NCBI GenBank assembly: GCA_017444735.1 | Contig: JAFSWB010000016.1 | Coordinates: forward strand, 1-50,436 | Direction of reading: 5' to 3' | Source of the DNA: Clostridia bacterium | Lineage (GTDB): Bacteria > Bacillota > Clostridia > Oscillospirales > CAG-272 | DNA: 50,436 nt | Part shown: positions 42,911 through 50,436 of the stretch, in pieces | How positions within the stretch are numbered: position 1 is the stretch's first letter | Layout of the letters: each line of letters opens with the position of its first letter | Translations under genes and position numbers: made by a program | Notes under the pieces: generated by a model | The model's input: the letters and a program-made list of their open reading frames with translations, nothing else | The model's database searches: none | What the model was told of the DNA's origin: nothing

Positions 42911-45541
42911 ATGCAGTGGACTTCAGTTACCGACCTTCGCGAGAAATATCTGTCGTTTTTTGAATCGAAGGGTCACCTTCGCCTGCCCTCGTTCTCTCTC
43001 GTTCCCGAGGGAGACAAATCGCTTCTGCTCATCAACGCGGGCATGGCGCCCCTGAAGAAATACTTCACCGGCGAGGCGGAGCCGCCGCGCCACAGAGTGA
43101 CCACCTGTCAGAAGTGCATGAGGATGCTCGACATCGACAGCGTCGGTATCACCGCCCGTCACGGAACGTTTTTCGAGATGCTCGGAAACTTCTCCTTCGG
43201 CGATTATTTCAAGAACGAGGCGATCCCGTGGGCGTGGGAGTTCCTGACCGACGTTCTCGGAATGCCGGAGGAGCTGCTCTACCCGTCCGTCTACGAGGAG
43301 GACGACGAGGCGTTCGATATATGGAACAAGAAGGTCGGCGTCCCCGCCGAGCGGATCACCCGCCTCGGCAAGGAGGACAATTTCTGGGAGCACGGCTCCG
43401 GCCCCTGCGGCCCCTGCTCCGAGATCTACTTCGACCGCGGCGAGAAGTACGGCTGCGGCAGACCGGACTGCCGTCCGGGGTGCGACTGCGACCGCTTCAT
43501 GGAAGTCTGGAACAACGTCTTCACGCAGTTCAACAGCGACGGGAACGGCCATTACGCCGAGCTCGCGAAGAAGAATATCGACACCGGGATGGGTCTCGAA
43601 CGGCTCGCCTGCGTAATGCAGGGGGTCGACAATATGTTCGAGATCGACTCGATCAGAAAGATCCTCGACCACGTCGTCGCGCTCTCCGGAAAGAAGTACG
43701 GCGAGGTCCACAAATACGACGTGTCGATCCGCGTGATAACGGACCACATAAGAGGAACGGTCTTCCTCATCTCCGACGGCGTCAGCCCGTCGAACGAGGG
43801 GCGCGGCTACGTTCTGCGCCGCCTGATGCGCCGCGCCGTCGCTCACGGCAAGCTGCTCGGGATCGACAGACCCTTCCTGACCGAGCTCGCGGGGACGGTC
43901 ATCGCCGAGAACGGCGCGGGATACCCCGAGCTCATTGAGAAACAGGAGTATATCAAAAAGGTGATCTCCGTCGAGGAGGAGCGCTTCAACGCGACGATCG
44001 ACGCGGGGCTCTCGAAGCTCGCGAGCGTCGTCGCCGACGTCAGAAAGAGCGGCGGGACCGTCGTCTCCGGCGAGGACGCGTTCCGTCTTTACGACACGTT
44101 CGGATTCCCGCTCGACATGACGGTCGACGGCGCGAAGGACGCCGGGCTCACCGTCGACGAGGAACGGTTCCGCGAGCTTATGAAGGAACAGAAGGCGCGC
44201 GCCCGCGCCGCCCGCGGCTCGATCTCGGGCTGGAGCGCGGCGTCGATGACCGCGCTTGAGAATATCGGCAAAACGGAGTTTACCGGTTACGGAGAATACG
44301 AGACCGCCTCGTCGGTCATCGCGCTCCTCACGGACGGCGAGACCGTCTCGTCCGTCACCGAGGGCGAATGTACCGTGATCCTCGACCGTTCGCCGTTCTA
44401 CGGAGAGATGGGCGGTCAGGTCGGAGACAGCGGCGTCATAACGGCGGACGGATGCCGGCTCACGGTAACGGATACGAAGATCAGGGAGGGGATCATCCTC
44501 CACGTTTGTTCGCTTGACGAGGGCATCGTCAGGGTCGGCGACCGCGTCACGGCGAAGATCGACGGCGCGCGCCGCGACGCGATAAAGAGAAATCACTCCT
44601 CCTGCCATCTGCTTCAGGCGGCGCTCCGCCGCGTTCTCGGCGACCACGTCGCTCAGGCGGGCTCGTACGTCGACGAGAACAGAGTCAGATTCGACTTCAC
44701 TCACTTCAGCGCGATGACGGAGGAAGAGATCGCACGGACGGAGGCGCTCGTCAACGACGCCATCCTCTCGGCTCTCCCCGTTTCGACCGTCGAGTGCGGC
44801 GTCGACGAGGCGAAGAAGATGGGCGCGACGGCGCTCTTCGGAGAAAAATACGGCGACGTCGTCCGCGTCGTCTCGATGGGCGATTTCTCGATGGAGCTCT
44901 GCGGCGGCACGCACGTTGAGAACGTGTCGCGGATCGGTCTTTTCAAGATCGTGTCGGAGTCCTCCGTCGCCGCGGGCGTCCGCAGGATCGAGGGAGTCAC
45001 CGGTTACGGCGTGCTCTCCCTTCTCGGCGAGCGCGACGCGCTTATTGCGGAGTCCGCGAGGGCGCTTAAGGTCAACAATCCCGCCGATATCCCGGGACGC
45101 GCCGTCTCTCTTCACGAGGAGCTCGTCTCGGCGCGCCGCGAGGCGGAGGCGTTGAGGGCTAAGCTCGCCGGAGGACGCGCGGACAGTCTGCTCGCGTCGG
45201 CGAAGCCGCTGGGAGCGGTACGCCTCATCACCGCCGATCTCGGCGCGGAGCGTATGGACGCCGTCCGTTCGCTCGGCGACTCTCTCCGCGACCGCGATCC
45301 CGCGATCGTCGCCGTCTTCGCGATCCACGCCGACGGGAAACTGAACTTCACCGCGGTCTGCGGCGCGGACGCCGTGGCGGCGGGAGCTCACGCCGGAAAT
45401 CTTCTGCGCGAGGTGTCGGCGATCACCGGCGGACGCGGCGGCGGAAGGCCGGACAGCGCGGCGTCGGGCGGTCAGGATATCTCGAAGATCGGCGAGGCGC
45501 TCGCCGCCGCCGAGGGTATCCTTTCCGGTATGCTGAAATAA
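42911..45541 (+). CDS. alaS: Alanyl-tRNA synthetase
   Basis: This class II synthetase has 876 residues, full length. The catalytic domain has FESKGHLRLPSFSLVP, ITARHGTFFEMLGNFSFGDY and GMGLERLACVMQG. The editing domain holds HSSCHLLQAALRRVLGDHV and ELCGGTHVENVSRIGLFKI, with the zinc-binding His and Cys residues in place. A coiled coil and a DHHA1-type C-terminal domain (GGRGGGRPDSAASGG) follow. Where most AlaRS have a longer QKCxRxxD loop this one reads QKCMRMLDIDSVG, which is acceptable. It ends at the terminator at 45552-45581. Confidence 0.97.
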   Translation: MQWTSVTDLREKYLSFFESKGHLRLPSFSLVPEGDKSLLLINAGMAPLKKYFTGEAEPPRHRVTTCQKCMRMLDIDSVGITARHGTFFEMLGNFSFGDYFKNEAIPWAWEFLTDVLGMPEELLYPSVYEEDDEAFDIWNKKVGVPAERITRLGKEDNFWEHGSGPCGPCSEIYFDRGEKYGCGRPDCRPGCDCDRFMEVWNNVFTQFNSDGNGHYAELAKKNIDTGMGLERLACVMQGVDNMFEIDSIRKILDHVVALSGKKYGEVHKYDVSIRVITDHIRGTVFLISDGVSPSNEGRGYVLRRLMRRAVAHGKLLGIDRPFLTELAGTVIAENGAGYPELIEKQEYIKKVISVEEERFNATIDAGLSKLASVVADVRKSGGTVVSGEDAFRLYDTFGFPLDMTVDGAKDAGLTVDEERFRELMKEQKARARAARGSISGWSAASMTALENIGKTEFTGYGEYETASSVIALLTDGETVSSVTEGECTVILDRSPFYGEMGGQVGDSGVITADGCRLTVTDTKIREGIILHVCSLDEGIVRVGDRVTAKIDGARRDAIKRNHSSCHLLQAALRRVLGDHVAQAGSYVDENRVRFDFTHFSAMTEEEIARTEALVNDAILSALPVSTVECGVDEAKKMGATALFGEKYGDVVRVVSMGDFSMELCGGTHVENVSRIGLFKIVSESSVAAGVRRIEGVTGYGVLSLLGERDALIAESARALKVNNPADIPGRAVSLHEELVSARREAEALRAKLAGGRADSLLASAKPLGAVRLITADLGAERMDAVRSLGDSLRDRDPAIVAVFAIHADGKLNFTAVCGADAVAAGAHAGNLLREVSAITGGRGGGRPDSAASGGQDISKIGEALAAAEGILSGMLK

Positions 45542-45551
45542 CGACACGTTC

Positions 45552-45581
45552 GTACCCGCCCGTCATCTGGCGGGTACTTTT
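45552..45581 (+). terminator. Terminator of hisS-alaS
   Basis: A 9-bp stem (45552-45560 with 45569-45577) and a four-T run. It is close to the next gene, which shows no clear promoter of its own. Confidence 0.85.
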
Positions 45582-45601
45582 AATAAAGAAAGGGATTCCT
45601 T

Positions 45602-47461
45602 ATGAAAAAAACGCTTTCCGTTCTGGCGCTCTTTTTAGCGGCGTTATTCGTTCTGCCTGCGGCGGCGGACGGGCTTCTCCCCGTCGCCCGCCGGGAGACC
45701 AACCTCGCAAGTCCGCTCGCGATCGTCAGGGAGCTGACCGGCGAGGACGCGTATCGCGCCGTCCTCGGCGGCGGAGACGCCCCGGCGATCATTCTCGTCG
45801 ACGCCGCCGACGTCTCGGATTTCGGCGAATTTTTCGCGGCGTGCGAGACCGCCGTCACGATACCGAACGTCCGCGTGACGACGGAGGACCAGGTCGCGGC
45901 TCTCGCGGACGCGGCGGACGCGGCAGGATTCCGGGATCTCTCCGTGATATCGGGCGATCCCGCTCTTCTGTCGCTCGCGCGCGAGAGATCGAAAATGACG
46001 CGCACCGGGCTTGAGGTTACGCTCCCGTCCGCGGCGATCACGTCGAAGGAGGCGAACGAGACGCGGCTCGCCGTCAGAAGCGCGCCGGCGACGTTCTGCG
46101 TCATCGGGCCGGAGACGGCGACGCCCGAAAACGTCCGCGCCCTCCAGTCGCTCGCGCTCGCCGTCTGGGTACGGCTCGACAGCGTCGATCCGTCCGGGAT
46201 TCTCGCCGCCGTCGCGTCGGGATGCAACGGAATCATCGGGGAGGACGACCGTGAGATCGCCGGCGTTATCAACCGCTTCTGCGACGGGGGAACGCTCGCC
46301 CGGACTCCTCTTTTCATCGGCCACCGCGGATACGAGTCGCGCGCTCCCGAGAACACGATCGCCGCTTTCAGATACGCTCTCGACAACGGCGCGGATATCT
46401 TTGAGATCGACGTCGACATAACGAAGGACGGCGAGGTCGTCGTTATGCACGACGGCTCGATCGGGAGAACGACTGATTACGACGGGCCTCTTTCGATCGG
46501 CGAAATGACGCTCGAGGAGATAAAGAGTTATAATATCGTCAGCGGGATGTACTATCCCGGAGAATACAAGGTGGGTCAGGTCACCGACCTCAAGGCGCCG
46601 ACGCTCCGCGAGGTGTTCGAGCTTCTCGCCGGATATCCCGGACGGCGCGTCTTCATCGAGCTGAAGGGAAGCAGCTCCGAATGCGTCGCCGAGGTCGCGC
46701 GCCTCGTCAGGGAATACGATATCGAGGATCAGGTCGACGTGATCTCGTTCAACGGCGATCTGCTCCGCGAGATGGTAAAGGAGACGAATCTGCCCGGTAT
46801 GTCGACGGGTTATCTCGGCGGCGCCGAGTCCATCGCGTCAGCGCACGAGCATACTCTGAAGGAGCTTTACGACGCGCTGTCGGCGGCTCAGGGCGTTTCG
46901 GGCACGGTCAACTACAGCTCCGTCAGTACTTACCGCTTTATGGAGGCGGCGAACGACCGCGGGATGACCGTCTGGCCGTGGACGTACGGCAGGTACACGA
47001 ACGACGCGGCGTTCTTCTACGGCGCGGCGGGGATCACCACGAGCGACGTCGGATGGGCGGCGGATATGTTCAGGTCCGTCTCGGCGGACGACGTCACGGT
47101 CGGCGTCGGCAGAAAGGTCGAGGCGGCGGCGACCGCCGTCACGTACAGAGGAGAATCGATCCCCGTCCCCGCGGGGAAGATCAGCGTTAAGATCGTAAAC
47201 GGCGACGCGATCACGACGGGCAACGGCAGGATAACGGGCGTCGCCGAGGGTGCGGCGACGGTGCTCTTCTCCGTTTCGGCGAAGACCGCCGACGGGAGCG
47301 ATTATAAGCTCGTCACCCGTCCCGTCACCGTCACGGTGACGGCGGACGGCCCGGGCGTCGACCCCTCCGAGCCGGAGATCGATCCCGTCGATCCCGTCCC
47401 CGTCCGTCCCGAGGGAAGGAGCTTTTCGTCTCCCACCTCAACAGCTACAACGAGTATATGA
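45602..47461 (+). CDS. Secreted glycerophosphodiester phosphodiesterase, 5' part of a frameshifted gene
   Basis: This part reads 619 residues: a signal peptide (TLSVLALFLAALFVLPAAA), a barrel-like N-terminal domain (to about 235) and a GDPD domain. The GDPD domain begins IGHRGYESRAPENTIAAF at about 237, with the metal-binding EIDVDITKDGEVVVMHD and, further on, FIELKG and VISFNGD. A Big_2-like Ig domain at about 500-590 follows, then a Pro-rich linker (DPSEPEIDPVDPVPVRPEG). After Glu-Gly at 47411-47416 the frame runs into a short nonsense tail and stops. The missing continuation is in another frame at 47416-48354. Whole, it would be an SLH-anchored GDPD of about 917 residues that cleaves glycerophosphodiesters or teichoic-acid-like polymers at the cell surface. 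Confidence 0.85.
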   Translation: MKKTLSVLALFLAALFVLPAAADGLLPVARRETNLASPLAIVRELTGEDAYRAVLGGGDAPAIILVDAADVSDFGEFFAACETAVTIPNVRVTTEDQVAALADAADAAGFRDLSVISGDPALLSLARERSKMTRTGLEVTLPSAAITSKEANETRLAVRSAPATFCVIGPETATPENVRALQSLALAVWVRLDSVDPSGILAAVASGCNGIIGEDDREIAGVINRFCDGGTLARTPLFIGHRGYESRAPENTIAAFRYALDNGADIFEIDVDITKDGEVVVMHDGSIGRTTDYDGPLSIGEMTLEEIKSYNIVSGMYYPGEYKVGQVTDLKAPTLREVFELLAGYPGRRVFIELKGSSSECVAEVARLVREYDIEDQVDVISFNGDLLREMVKETNLPGMSTGYLGGAESIASAHEHTLKELYDALSAAQGVSGTVNYSSVSTYRFMEAANDRGMTVWPWTYGRYTNDAAFFYGAAGITTSDVGWAADMFRSVSADDVTVGVGRKVEAAATAVTYRGESIPVPAGKISVKIVNGDAITTGNGRITGVAEGAATVLFSVSAKTADGSDYKLVTRPVTVTVTADGPGVDPSEPEIDPVDPVPVRPEGRSFSSPTSTATTSI

Positions 47462-48354
47462 ACGACGGGATGATCGTCACGAATACGGGATGGGCGGAAA
47501 ACGTCCTCTCGCTCGAGGGGACGATCCCGCGGATAATGAGGAGATACGTCCTTTACTGCGTTGAGAACGTGGACGGCAAATACGTCGCGACGAAGTACCT
47601 GACGGGCGACGCCGCGGCGAACTGTCCCGCTCCCGATCCCGCGGACGGCTTTCTCCTTCTGTTCTGCCCCACGAACCGGTCCTACGAGGACGCGAAGGGC
47701 GGAAAGCTGCTCGGATACGAGCTCGTCCCCGATGGCTACCGTCTCTGGGACGGCTTCGATTTCGACACGATGACCGACCCCGACTCCGCCCGCCGTCTGA
47801 TCGCGGTGAGGCGTGAGAACGCCGACGGCTTCGACGACGTCGACGACGGCGCCTACTACGCCGACCCCGTCACGTGGGCGGTTTACATGGGCGTCACCGC
47901 GGGGACCGGAGCGACGACGTTCTCGCCCGAGGACGGATGCACGCGCGGGCAGGTCGTGACGTTCCTGTGGCGCGCGGCGGGCGAGCCGGAGCCGACGGGG
48001 GCGGAGAATCCGTTCCGCGACGTCGGGGAGGACGATTATTTCCGCAAAGCCGTCCTTTGGGCGGTCGAAAACGGCATAACCAAAGGAACGGGCAAGACGA
48101 CCTTCTCGCCGGACGACGTATGTACTCGTGGGCAGATCGTCACGTTCCTTCACCGGTCGGCGGGAAGTCCCGCGCCGGAGGAGACGGACGATCCGTTCAC
48201 CGACGTGAAAGCGGGCGACTATTTCCGCGACGCGGTCCTCTGGGCGGTCTCAAAGGATATAACGAAGGGAACGTCGAAAAACCGGTTCTCCCCGTCCGAA
48301 ACGTGCACGCGCGGGCAGATAGTGACGTTCCTTTACAGAAACGCGACGAACTGA
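47416..48354 (+). pseudogene. 3' part of the frameshifted GDPD gene: unknown domain plus three SLH domains
   Basis: The frame continues sensibly from 47416 (KELFVSHLNSYNEYMNDG), upstream of the first ATG at 47458, so it is not an independent gene. It codes for a domain of about 120 residues of unknown function (LYCVENVDGKYVATKYLTGD, then GFLLLFCPTNRSYED), then three SLH domains from about 47830 (CTRGQVVTFLWRAAG, CTRGQIVTFLHRSAG, CTRGQIVTFLYRN). Restoring one base, most simply a third A at 47416-47417, fuses it in frame to the GDPD part. Either a real mutation that removes the wall anchor or an assembly error. Confidence 0.85.
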
Positions 48355-48472
48355 TCCCGAGGGAACGTTTTTGAGCGTTACCGTCATAAAAGACGATATC
48401 GTTCTTGCGGTTACCGGGTACGAAAATGAGGAAACGATTACCCGGATTGCAGAAGCGATAAAAAATTTTTGA
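48353..48472 (+). pseudogene. Orphan C-terminal gene fragment
   Basis: Starting inside the stop codon of the SLH gene, an open frame reads DPEGTFLSVTVIKDDIVLAV then TGYENEETITRIAEAIKNF and stops at 48470-48472. The composition looks like real protein, and it resembles the tail of a DUF4367-type or similar protein (weak inference). It has no start codon or ribosome site, so it is probably the relic of a gene whose front was replaced by the SLH gene. Confidence 0.5.
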
Positions 48473-48510
48473 AAAAAAACGAAAAAAACGAGACAAAAAG
48501 CGTCTTCGAA

Positions 48511-48559
48511 CCGTCTATATAATAGACGGGGACCATCAACAATAACAGCATCTGTTATT
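48511..48559. other. Two short inverted repeats ahead of the first lipoprotein
   Basis: The first is an 8-bp stem with a 3-base loop (48511-48518 with 48522-48529) that includes TATAAT at 48518-48523. The second is an 8-bp stem with a 3-base loop (48541-48548 with 48552-48559). CGTCTT at 48501 and CGTCTA at 48512 resemble ECF-type -10 elements. This could be the promoter-operator of the lipoprotein gene; I see no good -35. Confidence 0.4.
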
Positions 48560-48599
48560 TTGTGACTTAACGGCAAAAGAATAATAAGGAGAATTGTAT

Positions 48600-49175
48600 A
48601 TGTATCACACTTTAAAAAGGGTTTTGGGTATTGTAATTGTAACAGTATTATTAGTTATGATTACTGGATGCAAATATATTGAAAAAACAATTGACTCTAC
48701 TCAAGATTACAATCAGATTTTTAACTTATCGGAAATACGTACGGATGGTTCTCTGCCAATTTTTCCGGAATCTATCGATTCGCTTGAAACAGTTTTTTTT
48801 AAGTGCGTTCATACTACAAATCTTCCTTTAGGATCAAGTATTCAGATCCAACTTACAATCAAATACGACAACCAAAGTTACGTGGAAGAAATACAAAAAC
48901 TTGAAAGAAAATGCGAATCATCAATAGTATACGGCGAAAATGCTTTTTTCGACAAATCTGCATATGCGTTTGTATGGAATTGGGAGGGATGCTTTGAATA
49001 TGCGGTCGTGAGTCCGGAAATTCAGGAGATAGAGTATATTTATTTACAATCCGTCGCCCCCGAAGATTTGTTTATCAGCGAAGATGCAATTCCACACAAA
49101 TATGACGATTTATATGACGTTGAAAACAATATGGAACGCTTCACCGCTGATAATAGTGATAAAAAAACTATTTAA
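48600..49175 (+). CDS. Small lipoprotein, unknown function, low GC
   Basis: This lipoprotein has 191 residues with a signal sequence and lipobox ending ITGC (VLGIVIVTVLLVMITGC). The mature part is acidic and strand-rich (SSIQIQLTIKYDNQSYVEEI, FVWNWEGCFEYAVVSPEIQ) with no family that I recognise. ATG 48600 has AAGGAG eight bases upstream. Codon use is AT-rich, sharply unlike the neighbouring genes, which points to transfer. The layout (lipobox, about 170 residues, WxW core) resembles the second lipoprotein at 49390 only loosely. It could be an immunity-type or cargo lipoprotein, but nothing shows this directly. Confidence 0.75.
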   Translation: MYHTLKRVLGIVIVTVLLVMITGCKYIEKTIDSTQDYNQIFNLSEIRTDGSLPIFPESIDSLETVFFKCVHTTNLPLGSSIQIQLTIKYDNQSYVEEIQKLERKCESSIVYGENAFFDKSAYAFVWNWEGCFEYAVVSPEIQEIEYIYLQSVAPEDLFISEDAIPHKYDDLYDVENNMERFTADNSDKKTI

Positions 49176-49267
49176 CGACTCTATAATAAAATGGAATAAG
49201 ATAAGTTGGCGGAGATATTTTAATAGCTCAAGATCCGTATTATTCACGTTTTAGATAAGGAGAAAGT

Positions 49268-49364
49268 CTGAAGAAAGATTAAGGCAGTTGTTGCAGGTAT
49301 TGGTGCGTCTTATTTTTACGATCACGCTCACGAAATACAAGTGAATAGCAATGAGAGCTTTTAA
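49268..49364 (+). pseudogene. Decayed small peptide gene
   Basis: Between the two lipoproteins, an AAGGAG site at 49257-49262 is followed by CTG-AAG-AAA, then one extra base, then an open frame reading IKAVVAGIGASYFYDHAHEI and on to VNSNESF before TAA at 49362-49364. With ATG for CTG and one base removed it would give a peptide of about 33 residues starting MKKIKAVVAG. The good ribosome site and two lesions suggest a dead gene. Confidence 0.4.
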
Positions 49365-49389
49365 CTCATTTGGAGGGTAATCAACTGAT

Positions 49390-49920
49390 ATGAAGAAAAA
49401 AAGAGTAACATCGATCGCTGTACTGTTTATTTCAGCGATTATGATATTATCACTTCAGTCATGTACAGAAATAAGCGGAACAGGAATTGACAAGCTCCAT
49501 TATTTCTATGAGGCCACTGAAAGCGAAGACAAGCATTATGATACAATCATGGAGTTTCTCCCTGTTGTAGAAGACGAAAGTGTTCTTGATTTTGGAATAA
49601 ATCTGGTGGATAATTCAATTGATTTTGATTATGTAATTTACCTGAAGTGTCGTTTTCCGGAAGAAAGGATCAGAGAAGAACTCGAAAGACTTGGACATAA
49701 AGACTTATGGCCCGATGAGAAAAACAAAGTTATTACTTGGTGGGATAACAATGGTGAAGAATCGGGAATTGCGATTCTGAAATATGTGATATGGTCAGAA
49801 GACGGTACTTTTGTTTACGTAATTGCTAATACCTATCATCCGAAATCAGTTAATGAAGTTGTTCCGGAAGAATACCGGCTCTCGGCTCAAGATGAGGGAA
49901 CGAACAGAGTAAACAAATAG
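49390..49920 (+). CDS. Small lipoprotein, unknown function, low GC
   Basis: This lipoprotein has 176 residues with a signal sequence and lipobox LSLQSC (VTSIAVLFISAIMILSLQSC). The mature part is acidic, with HYDTIMEFLPVVEDESVLDF, ERLGHKDLWPDEKNKVITWW and VIWSEDGTFVYVIANTYHP; no known family comes to mind. The GGAGG lies 13 bases before ATG 49390, which is long, so initiation may be weak. It is AT-rich like its neighbour: I counted 20 G/C in the 60 bases from 49561. It probably arrived with the first lipoprotein in one low-GC segment. Confidence 0.75.
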   Translation: MKKKRVTSIAVLFISAIMILSLQSCTEISGTGIDKLHYFYEATESEDKHYDTIMEFLPVVEDESVLDFGINLVDNSIDFDYVIYLKCRFPEERIREELERLGHKDLWPDEKNKVITWWDNNGEESGIAILKYVIWSEDGTFVYVIANTYHPKSVNEVVPEEYRLSAQDEGTNRVNK

Positions 49921-49930
49921 TATATCAATA

Positions 49931-50124
49931 CGGGCGAGCCGGAGCCGACGGGGGCGGAGAATCCGTTCCGCGACGTCGGGGAGGACGATTATTTCCGCAA
50001 AGCCGTCCTCCGGGCGGTCTCAAAGGATATAACGAAGGGAACGTCGAAGACCATGTTCTCCCCGCCCGATATGTGTACGCGCGGGCAGATAGTGACGTTC
50101 CTTTACAGGAACGCGGCGAAGTAA
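49931..50124 (+). pseudogene. Chimeric SLH domain remnant
   Basis: An open frame without a start reads GEPEPTGAENPFRDVGEDDY, FRKAVLRAVSKDITKGTSK and finally CTRGQIVTFLYRNAAK before TAA at 50122-50124. Its first ~80 bases are identical to the start of the second SLH domain of the GDPD gene (around 47978-48057). From about 50010 it matches the third SLH domain (48240-48354) with about 88% identity by eye. A conserved Trp is changed to Arg at the join. It is therefore a hybrid left by recombination between SLH repeats. Confidence 0.85.
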
Positions 50125-50135
50125 CGCGAATCGGA

Positions 50136-50376
50136 TAGGGTAACAGGAGTTACCCGAACCCGCCCGAAGCGGCGCCTTTACGGCATCTTTTCGTTTCTCG
50201 TTCTTGCCTTGCGATAGCAAGGCGGCGTTCTCGGCGCGAAAATCTGCTCGTACAATCATCCGTTTCGGGTCGAAGAGTTTTGCCGGAGCTGATTTTTGTT
50301 CCGGCAAGGCAGACCTCGAAGCAGGCAGCGCTTCCTACCTGCGAGGGGTATAATGAAGCAGGAGCTTTTTAACTTC
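50136..50376 (-). repeat. 241-bp structured dispersed repeat, right copy (inverted)
   Basis: The inverse of 12-252, with the same hairpins. It begins 11 bases after the stop codon of the SLH remnant, just as the left copy lies four bases after the stop of an SLH gene. In both cases the 7-bp stem with a 4-base loop (50138-50144 with 50149-50155 here) is the part nearest the SLH stop. Confidence 0.85.
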
Positions 50377-50436
50377 GGCGATCAGCGGTGTCGAACGAAT
50401 TCGACTGATGTGATCTGTTCGCGCAAAACCGGGTTC
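50377..50436. other. Unassigned right end with a small hairpin
   Basis: The last 60 bases contain a 6-bp stem with loop CGAA (50390-50395 with 50400-50405) and no recognisable gene. They may be part of a longer repeat whose remaining portion is missing from the left end, which begins only 11 bases outside the shared 241 bases. Confidence 0.5.

Noticed and set aside
47458..48354. Independent SLH gene starting at ATG 47458
   Set aside because: The coding frame extends upstream of this ATG to 47416, there is no ribosome site, and one added base joins it to the GDPD gene.

Overview
The window looks like chromosomal DNA, probably a whole metagenomic contig, of an uncultured anaerobic Clostridia-type Firmicute (gut Oscillospirales-like is my inference). 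The basis is the rimP-nusA-rnpM-ylxQ-infB operon, GTG/TTG starts with strong Shine-Dalgarno sites, a rhodanese-less ThiI, a short RNase Z, PduL used outside a microcompartment locus, and many S-layer-homology (SLH), dockerin and APKTGD-anchored surface proteins. Base composition is high-GC throughout except for an AT-rich patch near the right end. No rRNA, tRNA, CRISPR array or intact transposase was seen.

Layout. 12-252 is a 241-bp structured repeat; an inverted copy lies at 50136-50376, so the sequence starts and ends in the same dispersed element. 256-9742 (minus) holds an SLH/beta-helix surface protein, a GH78 rhamnosidase, a PflX-like radical SAM protein, pncB, thiI and pduL. 9898-10743 is a DUF11 protein. 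10831-12955 (minus) is rnz-cca. 13061-18147 is the nusA-infB operon with its promoter, leader hairpin and terminator. 18181-22251 (minus) is a 1356-residue surface protein with cohesin-like, Cys-repeat, SLH, transglutaminase and dockerin parts. 22378-24447 is an OmpR-type two-component system with a probable autoregulatory site. 24481-29588 is an ABC-DUF1854-ABC operon. 29637-35745 (minus) is an OYE-family reductase, an SDR, a FAD oxidoreductase and an SLH protein whose N-terminal half looks like EF-Tu domains II and III. 35842-38371 carries two tandem secreted paralogues with C-terminal anchors. 38444-45582 carries an EF-G-like GTPase, a GH29-like protein, hisS and alaS. 45602-48354 is a GDPD-SLH gene broken by a one-base frameshift. 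48473-49930 is the AT-rich patch with two small lipoproteins and decayed gene pieces, followed by a chimeric SLH remnant and the second repeat copy.

How it fits together. Housekeeping genes for translation, tRNA maturation and charging, and NAD salvage alternate with surface-protein genes. At least four SLH proteins and two APKTGD proteins point to an elaborate cell envelope facing host or plant glycans. The most unusual item is the EF-Tu-like module on an SLH-anchored, signal-peptide-bearing protein. The most dynamic region is the right end, where SLH duplication, gene decay, low-GC cargo and a dispersed repeat meet.
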